Positions 35,420 through 45,116 are shown, counted from the stretch's first letter. The stretch is DNA of 64,000 nt from Candidatus Chloroploca asiatica (GCF_002532075.1 NZ_LYXE01000188.1:62001-126000); one strand, 5' to 3'. Program-made: numbers and translations. The notes: generated by a model from the letters alone, not told the origin.

Positions 35420-36637
35420 CTATTTCACGGTTTGCCAGAGTCGGATCAACTCGTCCAGACTCAAGGCGTGCATCTGGTGTCCTTGCGCAGCGACGGTCGC
35501 TTCGAGTTGGCTGAAGCGACGCCGGAACTTCTGGTTAGCGTCGCGTAAGGCGAGTTCGGCATCAATCTGGAGCCACGCCGCCAGACGGGTCAGGACAAAG
35601 AGGGTATCACCAAACTCTTCGGCGATATGACCAGGCTCGCCACTCGCAGCAGCGGCCCGCAGTTCGTCCAATTCTTCATTGATCTTGGCCCAGACCTGGT
35701 CAATGTCCGTCCAGTTGAAACCGGTGCGTGCAGCACGTTTGCCCATCTTCTGGGCCGCAGCTAGCGCCGGCAGCTCGGGCGGAACGCCATCAAGTGTCCC
35801 AGCGCGTGTGCGCCCTTTCGCGGCCAATTCGGTCGCCTTGATCTGTTCCCAGTTCTGCAACACCTGATGCTCGCCATCAACCACCAGGCCACCAAAAACA
35901 TGCGGGTGACGCCCGATCAACTTGCCTGTGACTTGGGCAAAAACGTCCTCGAACGTGAAATGGCCAGCCTGCCGAGCCATTTCGCAATGCGCAAAGATCG
36001 AAATCAGCAGATCGCCGAGTTCCTCCTTCAGCGCCTCCATATCACCCGTATCGAGGGCTTCCAGGACTTCACACGTCTCCTCGATCAAGGCACTACGCAG
36101 ATCTGCATGGCTTTGCCGGACATCCCAGGGGCAGCCTTCAGGCCCAAGCAAACGGGTCATCACCCAGCGCAAGCCGTCGGCACTGCGTTGATCCTCATTG
36201 ACCAGCAAGCGGTCAACCGCCAGCAAGGAGATATCGCCGGATTGAGCGACCAGTTCAGGCCAGGTCGTGAGCGAGCCTTCAACGAGGTCGCGCAGCCTTC
36301 CCTGGGCATCAAGGGTTGCCAGACGGATCAGATGATGGGGAGGATAACGGAGCGCCAGCAGATCGCGCAGAGGCGCAGACGGATCATCGTGGCGCCACCA
36401 AATCAGTGCCGGGGTCGCAAGTTGGAGAGGAAAGGGCACCACAGGCACACGATAGGGGCCTACCTGCATCGTCTCGGCCCACGGACGAACACCTAACGCG
36501 TGCCCGACCTGGGGCAAGCCAGGCGGCTGAGAGGCCGCCAGCAGAGCGTGCGCCTCCCAAAACTGGACACCTGGCGTCCCTTGCAGGGCAAAGATACGCA
36601 ATGCAGCGTCAAGCAACTGACCTGGTGTAACATTCAT
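35420..36637 (-). CDS. mazG: MazG nucleotide pyrophosphohydrolase with a truncated N-terminal methylase-like domain
   Basis: A 405-residue protein that should hydrolyse NTPs to NMP and PPi, cleaning non-standard or excess nucleotides. Two MazG domains are seen: one with CPWDVRQSHADLRSALIEETCEVLEALD and EELGDLLISI, a second with NEELDELRAA and EEFGDTLFVL, each giving the EExxE..ExxD metal motif. The first about 150 residues resemble only the C-terminal half of the tetrapyrrole-methylase-like domain of YabN-type fusions (LRDLLALRYPPHHLIRLATL); the SAM-binding half is absent. It is 9 bp downstream of the SurA-like gene. Confidence 0.92.
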   Translation of the reverse strand: MNVTPGQLLDAALRIFALQGTPGVQFWEAHALLAASQPPGLPQVGHALGVRPWAETMQVGPYRVPVVPFPLQLATPALIWWRHDDPSAPLRDLLALRYPPHHLIRLATLDAQGRLRDLVEGSLTTWPELVAQSGDISLLAVDRLLVNEDQRSADGLRWVMTRLLGPEGCPWDVRQSHADLRSALIEETCEVLEALDTGDMEALKEELGDLLISIFAHCEMARQAGHFTFEDVFAQVTGKLIGRHPHVFGGLVVDGEHQVLQNWEQIKATELAAKGRTRAGTLDGVPPELPALAAAQKMGKRAARTGFNWTDIDQVWAKINEELDELRAAAASGEPGHIAEEFGDTLFVLTRLAAWLQIDAELALRDANQKFRRRFSQLEATVAAQGHQMHALSLDELIRLWQTVK

Positions 36638-36646
36638 AACGAAGAA

Positions 36647-37573
36647 TTACTGAGGAAATGGCAAAGGCACCATATTCGGATCGAAATTTTCGGCAATCTG
36701 AAGATCGCCACTTGCCTGTGCGTCAAGGAGCAGGGCCTCATACCAGGGCGCAAAACTCTGCTCATAGAAAACCTGGGCATTCTGGCTCGAGCGCAGCATC
36801 TCGAAGGAGTCAAAAGGACGCTGCTCGGCACGTTCAAGAACCTCAAAGACATAGACACCGCTGGTTGTGCTGACTTTACCCGGAGTCTGGAGAGGAGCAC
36901 TAAAGACAACGCTATCGATTTCGGGCGGGAAATTACCAGTGGGAACCCAAGTAATGGCCGCATCATTCATGGGAGCCCCGATATCAAGGCCACGTTCACC
37001 GGCGAGGGCATAGAAATCGCCGCCGGCGGCGAGCAGCGCCAGCACCTCCTCGGCCTGAGCCTCATCGGGCACGAGCATCAAGCGCGTACGCACCATTGGT
37101 GCTTGCGTCTGGCGGGCAACGACCTCAAAACTCAACTGGCTCTGCGCACTACGGAGGCGCGCATCGGTCGTCACCAGAAACGGGCTTCCCTCAGTTGGCT
37201 GGATCAGCGAAAAGACCTCGGCATCAATGGCCGATGCATCAACGCCGATGCCATGCTGACGCGCATAGCGGCTGAGCAAAGCATCCTGGAGCATCTGGTC
37301 AAAAATCTGCGCCCGGATCTCAGCTTCGACGGCAAGCTGCTCGATCTCGGCGGGAGTCTGGCCTTGGGCAAGCAACCCTTCAATCGCAGGCCCAATATCG
37401 CGTGTAAGGCGCTGCGAAAAATCGGCGACGGTGAACTGTTGACCCCCAACCCTCATAATCACCGGGCTCTCAGGCGCACCGAGGTCTGCCTGGCCCTGCG
37501 CGGTACTCTGACATGCCACCAGGACGGGCAAGAGCAGCAAGAGCACCAGCACACCAGCATAACGCATACTCAT
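36647..37573 (-). CDS. SurA/PpiC-like peptidyl-prolyl isomerase lipoprotein
   Basis: A 308-residue lipoprotein: VLLLLLPVLVACQST holds the lipobox. Residues about 40-160 are a SurA-N-like helical chaperone domain (VGGQQFTVADFSQRL, EIRAQIFDQMLQDALLSRYARQHGI). Residues about 165-265 match a PpiC/parvulin fold in layout (VRTRLMLVPDEAQAEEVLALLAAGGDFYALA). It probably helps fold exported proteins on the outer face of the membrane, like PrsA. It begins 6 bp after the lepA stop; ATG 37567 is an alternative start. Confidence 0.82.
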   Translation of the reverse strand: MSMRYAGVLVLLLLLPVLVACQSTAQGQADLGAPESPVIMRVGGQQFTVADFSQRLTRDIGPAIEGLLAQGQTPAEIEQLAVEAEIRAQIFDQMLQDALLSRYARQHGIGVDASAIDAEVFSLIQPTEGSPFLVTTDARLRSAQSQLSFEVVARQTQAPMVRTRLMLVPDEAQAEEVLALLAAGGDFYALAGERGLDIGAPMNDAAITWVPTGNFPPEIDSVVFSAPLQTPGKVSTTSGVYVFEVLERAEQRPFDSFEMLRSSQNAQVFYEQSFAPWYEALLLDAQASGDLQIAENFDPNMVPLPFPQ

Positions 37574-37579
37574 GACAGC

Positions 37580-39400
37580 CTACCGACTTTCAGGCACATC
37601 CTCACCAAGCGAGAGGATAGCCATAAAGGCTTCTTGCGGGATCTCGACATTACCGACCATCTTCATACGACGTTTGCCCTCTTTCTGCTTTTCGAGCAGT
37701 TTGCGTTTGCGGCTCACATCGCCACCGTAGCACTTTGCCAGCACATCTTTCCGCATGGCACGCACCGTCTCACGAGCGATCACCTTGCTCCCAATAGCCG
37801 CCTGGATCGGCACCTCAAACATCTGACGTGGGATCAACTGACGCAACCGTTCAACCAGATCGCGCCCGCGCTGATAGGCAAATTCGCGATGCACAATCAA
37901 CGAGAGCGCATCAACAGAGGCTTGATTGACCAGCACATCAAGTTTGACCAGATCGGCCTCAAGATAACCAGCAAGGGTATAGTCAAGTGAAGCATAGCCC
38001 TGCGTACGACTCTTGAGTTGATCATAAAAGTCAATTACAATTTCAGCCAGGGGCATCCGATATTTGAGCACCACCCGCGTCGGGTCGAGGTACTCCATGG
38101 TATCAAAGATACCGCGCCGCGTCGTCACCAGTTCCATCACGGTACCAATATAGCGTGACGGTGCAATGACACTAATCTGGACAATCGGCTCTTCAATCGC
38201 CACAATCTTGCTGAGATCGGGCATTTCCGAGGGATTGGCGACGGTCAGGATTTCGCCATCGGTACACAGCACCTGATACTCGACGCTCGGTGCCGTAATG
38301 AGCAGATCGAGATTATACTCACGCTCGAGGCGCTCACGCACAATTTCCATATGGAGGAGACCGAGGAAGCCGCAACGAAAACCGAACCCAAGCGCAGCCG
38401 AACTCTCAGGTTGATACGAAAGAGCGGCATCATTCAATTTCAGTTTCTCGAGCGCATCACGGAGATCAGGGTAGGCATTGCTCTCAATAGGATAGAGGCC
38501 AGCAAAGACCATCGGCTTGGCGGGACGATAGCCGACCAGCGGCATCTCGGCGGGATTATCGGCGAGCGTAATCGTATCACCGACCTGACACTCCTCAATC
38601 GTCTTGAGACCAGTGGCGATATAACCAACCTCGCCGGGATTGAGGGCGGGCAACGCTTGCATCATCGGCCGAAAACACCCAATCTCCAGGGTCTCAGCTT
38701 TGGCGCCAGTACCCATCAGCTGCACCCGCGAGCCTGACAGAAAGACCCCATCGACTACACGCACAGCGGCAATGACCCCCTTATAGGCATCATAGTGTGA
38801 GTCGAAGATCAGCGCACGAGCGGGCCGTGATATCTGCCCGTGGGGTGGCGGAACGCGGGTAACAATCGCCTCGAGGATCTCGGGCACGCCCAGGCCCTCT
38901 TTGGCCGAAGCCATTATCGACTCTTCGGCGGGGATGCCGATCACCTTCTCAATGTCTGCGGCGACCTCATCGGGATGGGCACCGGGCAGATCTATTTTAT
39001 TAATGACGGGAATAATAGCCAGATCATGCTCCAAGGCCAGATAGACATTCGCCAGCGTTTGAGCTTCGATGCCCTGCGCGGCATCAACAACCAGCAAGGC
39101 ACCCTCACAGGCGGCAAGTGAGCGTCCGACTTCATAGTTGAAATCAACATGACCGGGGGTGTCAATCAGATTAAGCATATAGGTCTCACCGTCGGCAGCA
39201 TGATACTGCATCCGGACAGCCTTGAGCTTGATCGTAATACCCCGTTCGCGCTCGAGATCCATCGAGTCAAGGTGCTGCTCACGGCGATCGCGATCGGCAA
39301 TCGTGCTCGTTGTTTGCAACAGACGATCCGAGAGCGTCGTCTTACCGTGGTCAACATGGGCGATAATACAGAAGTTGCGAATTTTTGCCTGATCAATCAT
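37580..39400 (-). CDS. lepA: Elongation factor 4 (LepA) GTPase
   Basis: A 606-residue translational GTPase that acts on stalled or mistranslocated ribosomes. G1 is [18 protein letters not shown]3 DTPGHVDF, and G4 [12 protein letters not shown]; the C-terminal domain ends in [29 protein letters not shown], diagnostic of LepA. ATG 39400 was chosen ([13 protein letters not shown] matches family starts); the longer frame upstream runs through a hairpin. It heads an operon with the SurA-like, mazG and DUF951 genes. Confidence 0.97.
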   Translation of the reverse strand: MIDQAKIRNFCIIAHVDHGKTTLSDRLLQTTSTIADRDRREQHLDSMDLERERGITIKLKAVRMQYHAADGETYMLNLIDTPGHVDFNYEVGRSLAACEGALLVVDAAQGIEAQTLANVYLALEHDLAIIPVINKIDLPGAHPDEVAADIEKVIGIPAEESIMASAKEGLGVPEILEAIVTRVPPPHGQISRPARALIFDSHYDAYKGVIAAVRVVDGVFLSGSRVQLMGTGAKAETLEIGCFRPMMQALPALNPGEVGYIATGLKTIEECQVGDTITLADNPAEMPLVGYRPAKPMVFAGLYPIESNAYPDLRDALEKLKLNDAALSYQPESSAALGFGFRCGFLGLLHMEIVRERLEREYNLDLLITAPSVEYQVLCTDGEILTVANPSEMPDLSKIVAIEEPIVQISVIAPSRYIGTVMELVTTRRGIFDTMEYLDPTRVVLKYRMPLAEIVIDFYDQLKSRTQGYASLDYTLAGYLEADLVKLDVLVNQASVDALSLIVHREFAYQRGRDLVERLRQLIPRQMFEVPIQAAIGSKVIARETVRAMRKDVLAKCYGGDVSRKRKLLEKQKEGKRRMKMVGNVEIPQEAFMAILSLGEDVPESR

Positions 39401-39410
39401 AGAGTCTATG

Positions 39411-39484
39411 TTCAAGGCTATAGCCCTGAAATCCATTGCTTTGCTGAGAAACCAGCCAGCATGGCTGACTGGTTTCTCAGCAAA
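39411..39484. repeat. Composite element: short palindrome plus 21-bp hairpin in lepA leader region
   Basis: A short palindrome (GGCTATAGCC, 39416-39425) is followed by arms 39440-39460 and 39464-39484 with loop ATG and one mismatch; the tip is GCCAGC-ATG-GCTGAC. It lies 40 bases upstream of the lepA start, inside the probable lepA leader, not at a gene end. Confidence 0.75.
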
Positions 39485-39501
39485 GGAGAAATGCTGAGAG
39501 C

Positions 39502-39510
39502 AGTATACCA
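39502..39510 (-). promoter_or_regulatory. Extended -10 promoter candidate for the lepA operon
   Basis: On the minus strand TGGTATACT. Transcription from it would include the hairpin at 39440-39484 in the leader. A plus-strand TATACT at 39538-39543, 54 bases before acyP, is a candidate for the opposite direction. Confidence 0.5.
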
Positions 39511-39596
39511 TTATTGTGCGATGCTCGCTGCGTGCGGTATACTATTCAATGCAACGAAGCATACTTGAACAAGAAGAAGCTAGAGGCAAAAGAGTT

Positions 39597-39875
39597 ATGG
39601 ATCTGGTACGTGCGCATGTATTTATCGCGGGGCGCGTGCAAGGTGTCAGTTTTCGCGCCTATGCCCGTGATCGGGCACGTGCAGCCGGAGTAGAGGGATG
39701 GGTTCGTAACCTCCCTGATGGCCGCGTCGAGGCGGTCTTTGAAGGAACACGCCCAGCCGTACAACGGCTCATCACCTGGTGCTATAGTGGCCCAATCCAG
39801 GCCCAGGTTGAAAAAGTTGACGTCACCTGGGAAGAACCAACCCGCAAAGAGGGTAACTTTAGTATCGTCTGGTAA
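39597..39875 (+). CDS. acyP: Acylphosphatase
   Basis: A 92-residue enzyme that hydrolyses acyl phosphates. The catalytic Arg is in GRVQGVSFR and the Asn in GWVRNLPDGRVEAVFEG; both are present. ATG 39597 was chosen over upstream frames because the family begins here and the -10 at 39538 lies within the longer frame. It is 14 bp upstream of the UPF0104 gene. Confidence 0.95.
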   Translation: MDLVRAHVFIAGRVQGVSFRAYARDRARAAGVEGWVRNLPDGRVEAVFEGTRPAVQRLITWCYSGPIQAQVEKVDVTWEEPTRKEGNFSIVW

Positions 39876-39889
39876 TCCGAGGAAGACAG

Positions 39890-40921
39890 ATGCGTCGTAC
39901 CCGCTGGAAGTTATTCACTAGTCTGTTGATCAGTCTGGTTCTCTTGGTTCTGGCCTATGTGAATCGTGCATGGCTTCTCGAAGCCTTTGACCTGCTTGAT
40001 GACGCTCGTCTGGAATGGTTACTCCTGGCGATGGGATTGATTCCCATCGGGTACCTGATGAGCGCCCAGGTCTTCAATCTTGTCCTGCGTTCACTCGGCT
40101 ATCGTATGCATCTGATGCGGCTCTGGGCGATTGCCCTCGTCGCCATCATTATCAGTCAGTCAGTGCCTGCCGGCGGGGTTGGCAGCTATGCCTTTTTGAT
40201 TAGCACCTTCAACCGTCGTGGCATCAGCCAGGGGCAATCGGCCCTGATCGCCTCACTCGAGACGATCAGTTATGTCACCGCAATGCTGATGATGTTTGCC
40301 TTCAGCCTCATGATCCTGGCCCTCCAACACCAGGCTACCGGCGAGGCAAGTTATATCGCAGGGAGCATCGCCATCACCCTCGTCGGCGGGGCTTTTTATG
40401 TCCTGACGCGACCGGGGGCGCAACTGCGTGCGTGGCTCGCCCGTTTTCAACACACCGTCAGCCGCCTGCTGCGGCACCCCTGGAAGAGCACGTGGCTCGA
40501 AGGTCTGCTCGCCGAGTTAATTGTTGGCCGCAGGCTGCTTGCCAGTCGTCGGCGTGATGTCATCGTGCTGGTGCTAATCCAGTTGACTGCGCTCATCACC
40601 CATAGCCTCGGGATGCTCTGCGTGCTCTGGGCTTTTGAAGTGGAAGCCAGCCTCGTCACGGTCATCGTCGCCTTCGGCATTGCCCTGATCACCTCGACCT
40701 TCAATGTGCTCCCAGGGGGCGGCGGCACCGTCGAGGCGGCGCTGGTCGCAACCCTGCTGCAACTTGGGGTCGGGCCTGCAGCGGTACCCGCCGCGATCAT
40801 CTTCCGGCTCTTCAACTACTGGCTGCTAACACCAGTGGCCGCAGGATGCTACTACTGGTTGACCCACGAACCCGTCGTTCCGCTGCAGGCCACCCATTCG
40901 AGCATGGGTGATGCGCCATAA
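39890..40921 (+). CDS. UPF0104/YbhN-like flippase-domain membrane protein
   Basis: A 343-residue polytopic protein of the lysylphosphatidylglycerol-synthase transmembrane superfamily. About eight hydrophobic segments are seen, starting FTSLLISLVLLVLAYVNRAWL; SVPAGGVGSYAFLISTFNRRG and NVLPGGGGTVEAALVA are the conserved glycine-rich loops. Members move or bind lipid-linked precursors; the role here is unknown. It probably shares a transcript with acyP. The hairpin at 40924 starts 2 bases after the stop. Confidence 0.85.
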   Translation: MRRTRWKLFTSLLISLVLLVLAYVNRAWLLEAFDLLDDARLEWLLLAMGLIPIGYLMSAQVFNLVLRSLGYRMHLMRLWAIALVAIIISQSVPAGGVGSYAFLISTFNRRGISQGQSALIASLETISYVTAMLMMFAFSLMILALQHQATGEASYIAGSIAITLVGGAFYVLTRPGAQLRAWLARFQHTVSRLLRHPWKSTWLEGLLAELIVGRRLLASRRRDVIVLVLIQLTALITHSLGMLCVLWAFEVEASLVTVIVAFGIALITSTFNVLPGGGGTVEAALVATLLQLGVGPAAVPAAIIFRLFNYWLLTPVAAGCYYWLTHEPVVPLQATHSSMGDAP

Positions 40922-40923
40922 AG

Positions 40924-40956
40924 ACGAAAACGACCAGCTTCGCTGGTCGTTTTCGT
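40924..40956. terminator. Hairpin between convergent UPF0104 gene and secF
   Basis: Perfect 15-bp arms 40924-40938 and 40942-40956, loop TTC, tip GACCAGC-TTC-GCTGGTC. It lies between stops at 40921 and 40968 and fits a bidirectional terminator. Member of the shared-tip family. Confidence 0.85.
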
Positions 40957-40967
40957 GAGCATCGGGG

Positions 40968-41978
40968 TCAGACGGTCGCCGGCTTTTCGTGGTCGCGGCG
41001 ACCGCGCCCAAACCAGTTCTTCCATTCGCGGTGTTCCCAGACCACCAGGATCTGGGCCGCATTGAAGATCGACGAGTAGGTACCCACAATCAACCCGATC
41101 AAGAGGATCAGGACAAAATTCTGGATCGTCTCACCGCCAAAGAAGAGCAGCGCAGTCAGGGTAAAGAAGGTCGTCATCTGGGTATTGATCGAGCGCGGCA
41201 GCGTCTGCACAATGCTATGATTGACCAGATCACCAAACTCCTGATCGGGCTGGCGCGCCAGCAGATTCTCACGCACACGGTCAAAGACCACAATCGTATC
41301 GTGTACCGAGAAACTCAGGATGGTTAGCAAGGCCGTCAAAAAGAGGGCATCCACCTCGAAGCGCGGATTGAAGGTACTGAAGATCGCCGCGACGCCGATG
41401 ATAATCACCACGTCATGCACCATCGAGATGATCGCACACATCCCATAGCGCACTGGATGGGGAGCCTTACGAAAAGCCCAGGTCAGATAGAGCAAGATCA
41501 TCAATGAAGCCCCGACCACGGCAAGGACGGCACTACGGGTTGACTCTTGACTAACTGTCGGCCCCACGCTTTCGAGGCGTTCAATCGCCGCAGCGCCGAT
41601 CTGCTCATTCAGGGCGGCCTCGACGGCCTGACGATCCTGCAGGGGCGTCTGCTCGTTCAGGGGGCGCGTACGTACAAGGGCGGTCACAATCGGAGTCCCA
41701 TCCAGGTCAACCTGACTCATTTGCACCTGGGCATTATCGAACCCTGCGGCAGCGAACGCAGCCCCGACCTCAGAGGAACCCAGTTCACCGGGGGCCCGTT
41801 CCGCAAAACGCACCTCCCAGAGGGCACCACCACTAAAGTCAATGCTCGGGCGCAAACCAAACCGGGGCTGCCCGGTGGTAATGAGGGGATGCAGCAACAA
41901 AAAATAGAGCCCGGGCAAAATCATGACGAGCGAAAGCACAAACCACCAGTAGCGGCGCTTGACAAGCTGTTCCAACAT
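40968..41978 (-). CDS. secF: Protein translocase subunit SecF
   Basis: Works with SecD to pull exported proteins through SecYEG using the proton gradient. SIDFSGGALWEVRF, then six membrane helices including VVGASLMILLYLTWAF, MVHDVVIIIGVAAIF and FSVHDTIVVFDRVRENL, are typical; HDTIVVFDR is the SecF signature. ATG 41978 was chosen over GTG 41990, because GTGGAG lies right against the GTG and 11 bases before the ATG. It starts 26 bases after secD. Confidence 0.96.
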   Translation of the reverse strand: MLEQLVKRRYWWFVLSLVMILPGLYFLLLHPLITTGQPRFGLRPSIDFSGGALWEVRFAERAPGELGSSEVGAAFAAAGFDNAQVQMSQVDLDGTPIVTALVRTRPLNEQTPLQDRQAVEAALNEQIGAAAIERLESVGPTVSQESTRSAVLAVVGASLMILLYLTWAFRKAPHPVRYGMCAIISMVHDVVIIIGVAAIFSTFNPRFEVDALFLTALLTILSFSVHDTIVVFDRVRENLLARQPDQEFGDLVNHSIVQTLPRSINTQMTTFFTLTALLFFGGETIQNFVLILLIGLIVGTYSSIFNAAQILVVWEHREWKNWFGRGRRDHEKPATV

Positions 41979-42004
41979 ACGACGTACCACTCCACAGAAG
42001 GATA

Positions 42005-43408
42005 TCAGATCGCCTCAGCGGTAGAGGGTGCCACCGCCGGTTTGGTGCGATCAATGCCAAAGATCCATGCCCGGTCATCCCGAAAGATTGGCGTCGAGAG
42101 GCGCAGGAAGGTACGTGTCACCACCACAGCCGTAAAGAGACTGAGCAGAATACCGAGACCCAGCGTCAGGGCAAACCCCTGAATAATGCTCACGCCAAAG
42201 CTATTGCCAAAGATAAAGAGCACGATGCTCGTGATCAACGTCGAAACACTCGAATCACGGATCGCTGACCATGATTCCTCAAAGCCAAATTCAAGGGCAC
42301 TATGAATATCGCGCCCACGCCGATACTCTTCGCGCAGGCGTGAAAAGATCAGCACGTTGGCATCGACCGCCAGACCAATCGAGAGCACGAACCCAGCGAT
42401 GCCAGGCAAGGTAAGCGTAATCGGAATCAGGCGATACAGGGCAAAACTCATCAAGACATAGAGCGCCAGCGCCAGGGTTGCCAGGAGACCAGGAAACCGG
42501 TAGAAGGCAATCATATAGATGGCGACCAGACTCAACCCGATCGAGCCCGCGATTACGCTTGACTCAACCGACTCTTGGCCTAGGGTTGCCGTGACACTGC
42601 GGCTTGTTTCGACAACGAGCGGCACGGGCAACGCGCCATACTTCAACTGATTGAGAATATTGTCGCGGTCATTGACATCATTGACCTCAATGACGCCCGA
42701 GCCATCACGGAGGGCCGCGTTGATCTGGGGGCAACTGATGACAACATTGTCGAGCACAATGCACATCGGTTGGCCAACATTCCGGGCGGTAAACGCTGCC
42801 AGACGTTGAGCCGACTCGCCAGTAAAGGCAAACGACACAGCCGGACGACTCCCAGCGACCCCACCCTGCGAAAAGGCTGGCTGAACCGCACTGGTATCAA
42901 GGTCAGCCCCATCAGTAATGCTCTCAAAAACTGGCCCGAGATCATCAAGGCTCTGGATCTCTTCGATCCCCTCAGGCAAAGCCGGATTGGGGCTCCCTGT
43001 GGTGCGAATCACCGCACCTGGAGGCAGATACTGGCCCTGCGAGTCAATGAACTCAAGGCGCCCGGTGCCACGCAGCGTCTCAACGGCCTGCTCGGGACCA
43101 TCAACACCAGGCAACTCAACGATCAGGCGATCATTGCCGGCAACCTGCACCACCGTCTCACCAACACCGAGGGCATTGACCCGGCGCTCGATCACCCCAC
43201 GGGCAATTTCCATCTGTTCGCGATCAACATCAGGATCATTCGCTCGCAGCAAGACTTGAATGCCGCCTTGCAAATCGAGGCCCAAGCGAAAACTGACATC
43301 GCGCCCAAGCGCCATCTGGTTAGGGGCCAGATTGATCCAGAGGGCGAGGGCCGCAATGATCACAATCCCTAAGATTGAAATGATTTCTCTGCTACGCACG
43401 GCGTTCAA
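42005..43408 (-). CDS. secD: Protein translocase subunit SecD
   Basis: A 467-residue membrane protein, partner of SecF. RLGLDLQGGIQVLLRAN at the N-terminus, the periplasmic P1 domain (ERRVNALGVGETVVQVAGNDRLIVELPG) and the helices around AGFVLSIGLAVDANVLIFSRLREE are diagnostic. It starts with TTG at 43408, with GAGGAG three bases upstream on the minus strand; GTG at codon 4 is an alternative. Gene order secD-secF is the usual one. Confidence 0.96.
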   Translation of the reverse strand: MNAVRSREIISILGIVIIAALALWINLAPNQMALGRDVSFRLGLDLQGGIQVLLRANDPDVDREQMEIARGVIERRVNALGVGETVVQVAGNDRLIVELPGVDGPEQAVETLRGTGRLEFIDSQGQYLPPGAVIRTTGSPNPALPEGIEEIQSLDDLGPVFESITDGADLDTSAVQPAFSQGGVAGSRPAVSFAFTGESAQRLAAFTARNVGQPMCIVLDNVVISCPQINAALRDGSGVIEVNDVNDRDNILNQLKYGALPVPLVVETSRSVTATLGQESVESSVIAGSIGLSLVAIYMIAFYRFPGLLATLALALYVLMSFALYRLIPITLTLPGIAGFVLSIGLAVDANVLIFSRLREEYRRGRDIHSALEFGFEESWSAIRDSSVSTLITSIVLFIFGNSFGVSIIQGFALTLGLGILLSLFTAVVVTRTFLRLSTPIFRDDRAWIFGIDRTKPAVAPSTAEAI

Positions 43409-43472
43409 CTACTCCTCGTGCTCAGGTTTCGTAACCACGGCATTATAGACCTCTGCTGATACGATGTCAATT

Positions 43473-43515
43473 GCAAAGCGATGCGGTTGCCCTACGAGCA
43501 ACCGCATCACTTTGC
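43473..43515. terminator. Hairpin between the DsbA-like gene and secD
   Basis: GCAAAGCGATGCGGTTG (43473-43489) pairs with 43499-43515 with one mismatch, loop of nine bases. On the minus strand it lies after the DsbA-like stop and before the secD start, so it probably separates the two units. Confidence 0.7.
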
Positions 43516-43541
43516 CAAAGGCCGTTTGGGTGGAACAACGC

Positions 43542-44249
43542 TTATTGGCCGGCAGTGCGTAGCGCTGCCTCAATGGCCCCAGGCAGGCCATTCATATCGA
43601 CCAGTTGCCCATTCACATCAAACGAGGGTGTGCCCGTCACGCCCCGGACAACCGAGCTCTCGACGGCAGCGAGAATGGCTGCATTGTGCGTCCCTGCGCT
43701 CATACAGCTATCAAAAGCCGCCCGATCCAGGCCAAGCTGACCTGCATACCCCGAAAAGACATTGTTGACGTTATTCAGTTGTGCCCACTGACCTTGATTA
43801 GTCATCAAGAGATGGTTCATTTCCCAGAACTGGCCCTGATCACCGGCACAGCGAGCGGCTTCCGCCGCTGCAATCGCCTGTGCATTGTTGTTCAAAGGAA
43901 ATTCATGAAAGATCATCTGGATTTTGCCGGTCTCAACATAGTCACGCGTAATAATTGGCGACATATTCCGATCAAAGAACGCACAGGCAGGACAACGATA
44001 GTCGGCATATTCCACAACCGTAACCGCCGCCTCGGGATTCCCCTTAAACCAGAAGCCCTCGGGCGTCTGCCCAGTTTGCGCATTGATTGTTGGCACTTCA
44101 CCGCCACCGAACCCACCCCGCACCGCAAAGGTGATCAAAAAGGCCGCCCCCAAAACAACTAGAGCACCGATCGCCCAGTAGAAGGGGATCAGTGGATTAC
44201 GCTTTCGTTCGGCGACTCGACGACCACGCCGACTCTGTGGCTGACTCAT
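43542..44249 (-). CDS. DsbA-like thioredoxin-fold protein with membrane anchor
   Basis: A 235-residue protein. RKRNPLIPFYWAIGALVVLGAAFLI near residue 16 is a single N-terminal membrane anchor with a basic cytoplasmic end. The thioredoxin-fold domain follows: VVEYADYRCPACAFFDRNM holds the CPAC redox pair, and VRGVTGTPSFDVNGQ the cis-Pro loop. A helical insertion typical of DsbA is present. It probably oxidises or isomerises disulfides in exported proteins, fitting its place beside secDF. Confidence 0.9.
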   Translation of the reverse strand: MSQPQSRRGRRVAERKRNPLIPFYWAIGALVVLGAAFLITFAVRGGFGGGEVPTINAQTGQTPEGFWFKGNPEAAVTVVEYADYRCPACAFFDRNMSPIITRDYVETGKIQMIFHEFPLNNNAQAIAAAEAARCAGDQGQFWEMNHLLMTNQGQWAQLNNVNNVFSGYAGQLGLDRAAFDSCMSAGTHNAAILAAVESSVVRGVTGTPSFDVNGQLVDMNGLPGAIEAALRTAGQ

Positions 44250-44329
44250 GAAAGTTACTCCTCGTCCTGTGCTTCAGGATATTCATGGCATTATAGCGAG
44301 GGCAGAGTCGTGCGTCAAACCTGAGTTTT

Positions 44330-44338
44330 TGGTATACT
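44330..44338 (+). promoter_or_regulatory. Extended -10 promoter candidate
   Basis: TGGTATACT about 27 bases before the TTG start at 44365. No clear -35. Confidence 0.5.
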
Positions 44339-44364
44339 GAATAGGATTGCCCGCAGAATAAAAG

Positions 44365-45057
44365 TTGTGGTCACAAACGTTGGATACGACCTTTCACGCG
44401 AAACCTGACAGTGAGTTGCTTTACAATCTAGCCTTGCAACTTGGCTCAATTCAAGAACTGAGTGAAGCAGCACAGGTAACCCTGGAAACTTTTGCCCGAT
44501 GTACGCAGGCAAAGAGTGGTTTATTGCTCATGCCTGAGGTCGTGCCACTCAGCGTCGGGATGTCGGCGCCAACTGCCGACGAAGTTGTGGCGATCTATGC
44601 CTTGCCAGCCGTGCAGTCTGCCATGCAACTCGTTGGCATTACCGTGCTGCCGGGGGGCCTGGTGCCTCTGACCGGTAGCATCCATATTGCCGGGATTTTA
44701 CCGACAAGCCACGGGAAACCCGGGCTTCTCCTACTTGGCTGTGATCCACCCTTAAACCATTCTGCCCGTCGCACCCTCGCAGCAGCAATCCCCCTCCTCC
44801 GCCAGACTTTTGATCGCCTCCGCCAGCAACAATACGGTCAACAAACACGATCCACCACCGAGGCAACCCTCAGACATAACCTCATCCGGCTTCAGGCCAC
44901 CCTCGAAGAGAGCCACGCACGTCTGTTGCACGCAGCGAGCATCCTGTACAACGACGCTATGCCCGAGCCTGACGTAACCTTTGCGCTGGCACAAAGCCTG
45001 GAACAACTACAACAGGCCCTCGATCTTTGCACAAAAATAGAGGCGCACGAAGCGTGA
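44365..45057 (+). CDS. GAF-like domain protein of unknown function
   Basis: A 230-residue soluble protein. Residues about 20-150 have the pattern of a degenerate GAF domain (NLALQLGSIQELSEAAQVTLETFARCTQAKSGLLLM start like GAF helices and first strand). The C-terminal third is helical and rich in Gln/Arg/Leu, possibly coiled coil (LIRLQATLEESHARLLHAASILYND). No output domain is seen. The start is uncertain: TTG 44365 or TTG 44380; no ATG is available near the N-terminus. The promoter just upstream and the uninterrupted frame support it as real. Confidence 0.6.
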   Translation: MWSQTLDTTFHAKPDSELLYNLALQLGSIQELSEAAQVTLETFARCTQAKSGLLLMPEVVPLSVGMSAPTADEVVAIYALPAVQSAMQLVGITVLPGGLVPLTGSIHIAGILPTSHGKPGLLLLGCDPPLNHSARRTLAAAIPLLRQTFDRLRQQQYGQQTRSTTEATLRHNLIRLQATLEESHARLLHAASILYNDAMPEPDVTFALAQSLEQLQQALDLCTKIEAHEA

Positions 45058-45116
45058 TAACTTCGTACACCTGCATCAGGAACTTGTAGCCCGCTACGCT
45101 GCTGCTGAAGGGAGTA

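Noticed and set aside
36500-37990. Long open frame opposite the SurA-like and mazG genes
   Set aside because: It is the antisense shadow of genes with clear family motifs and runs across gene borders.
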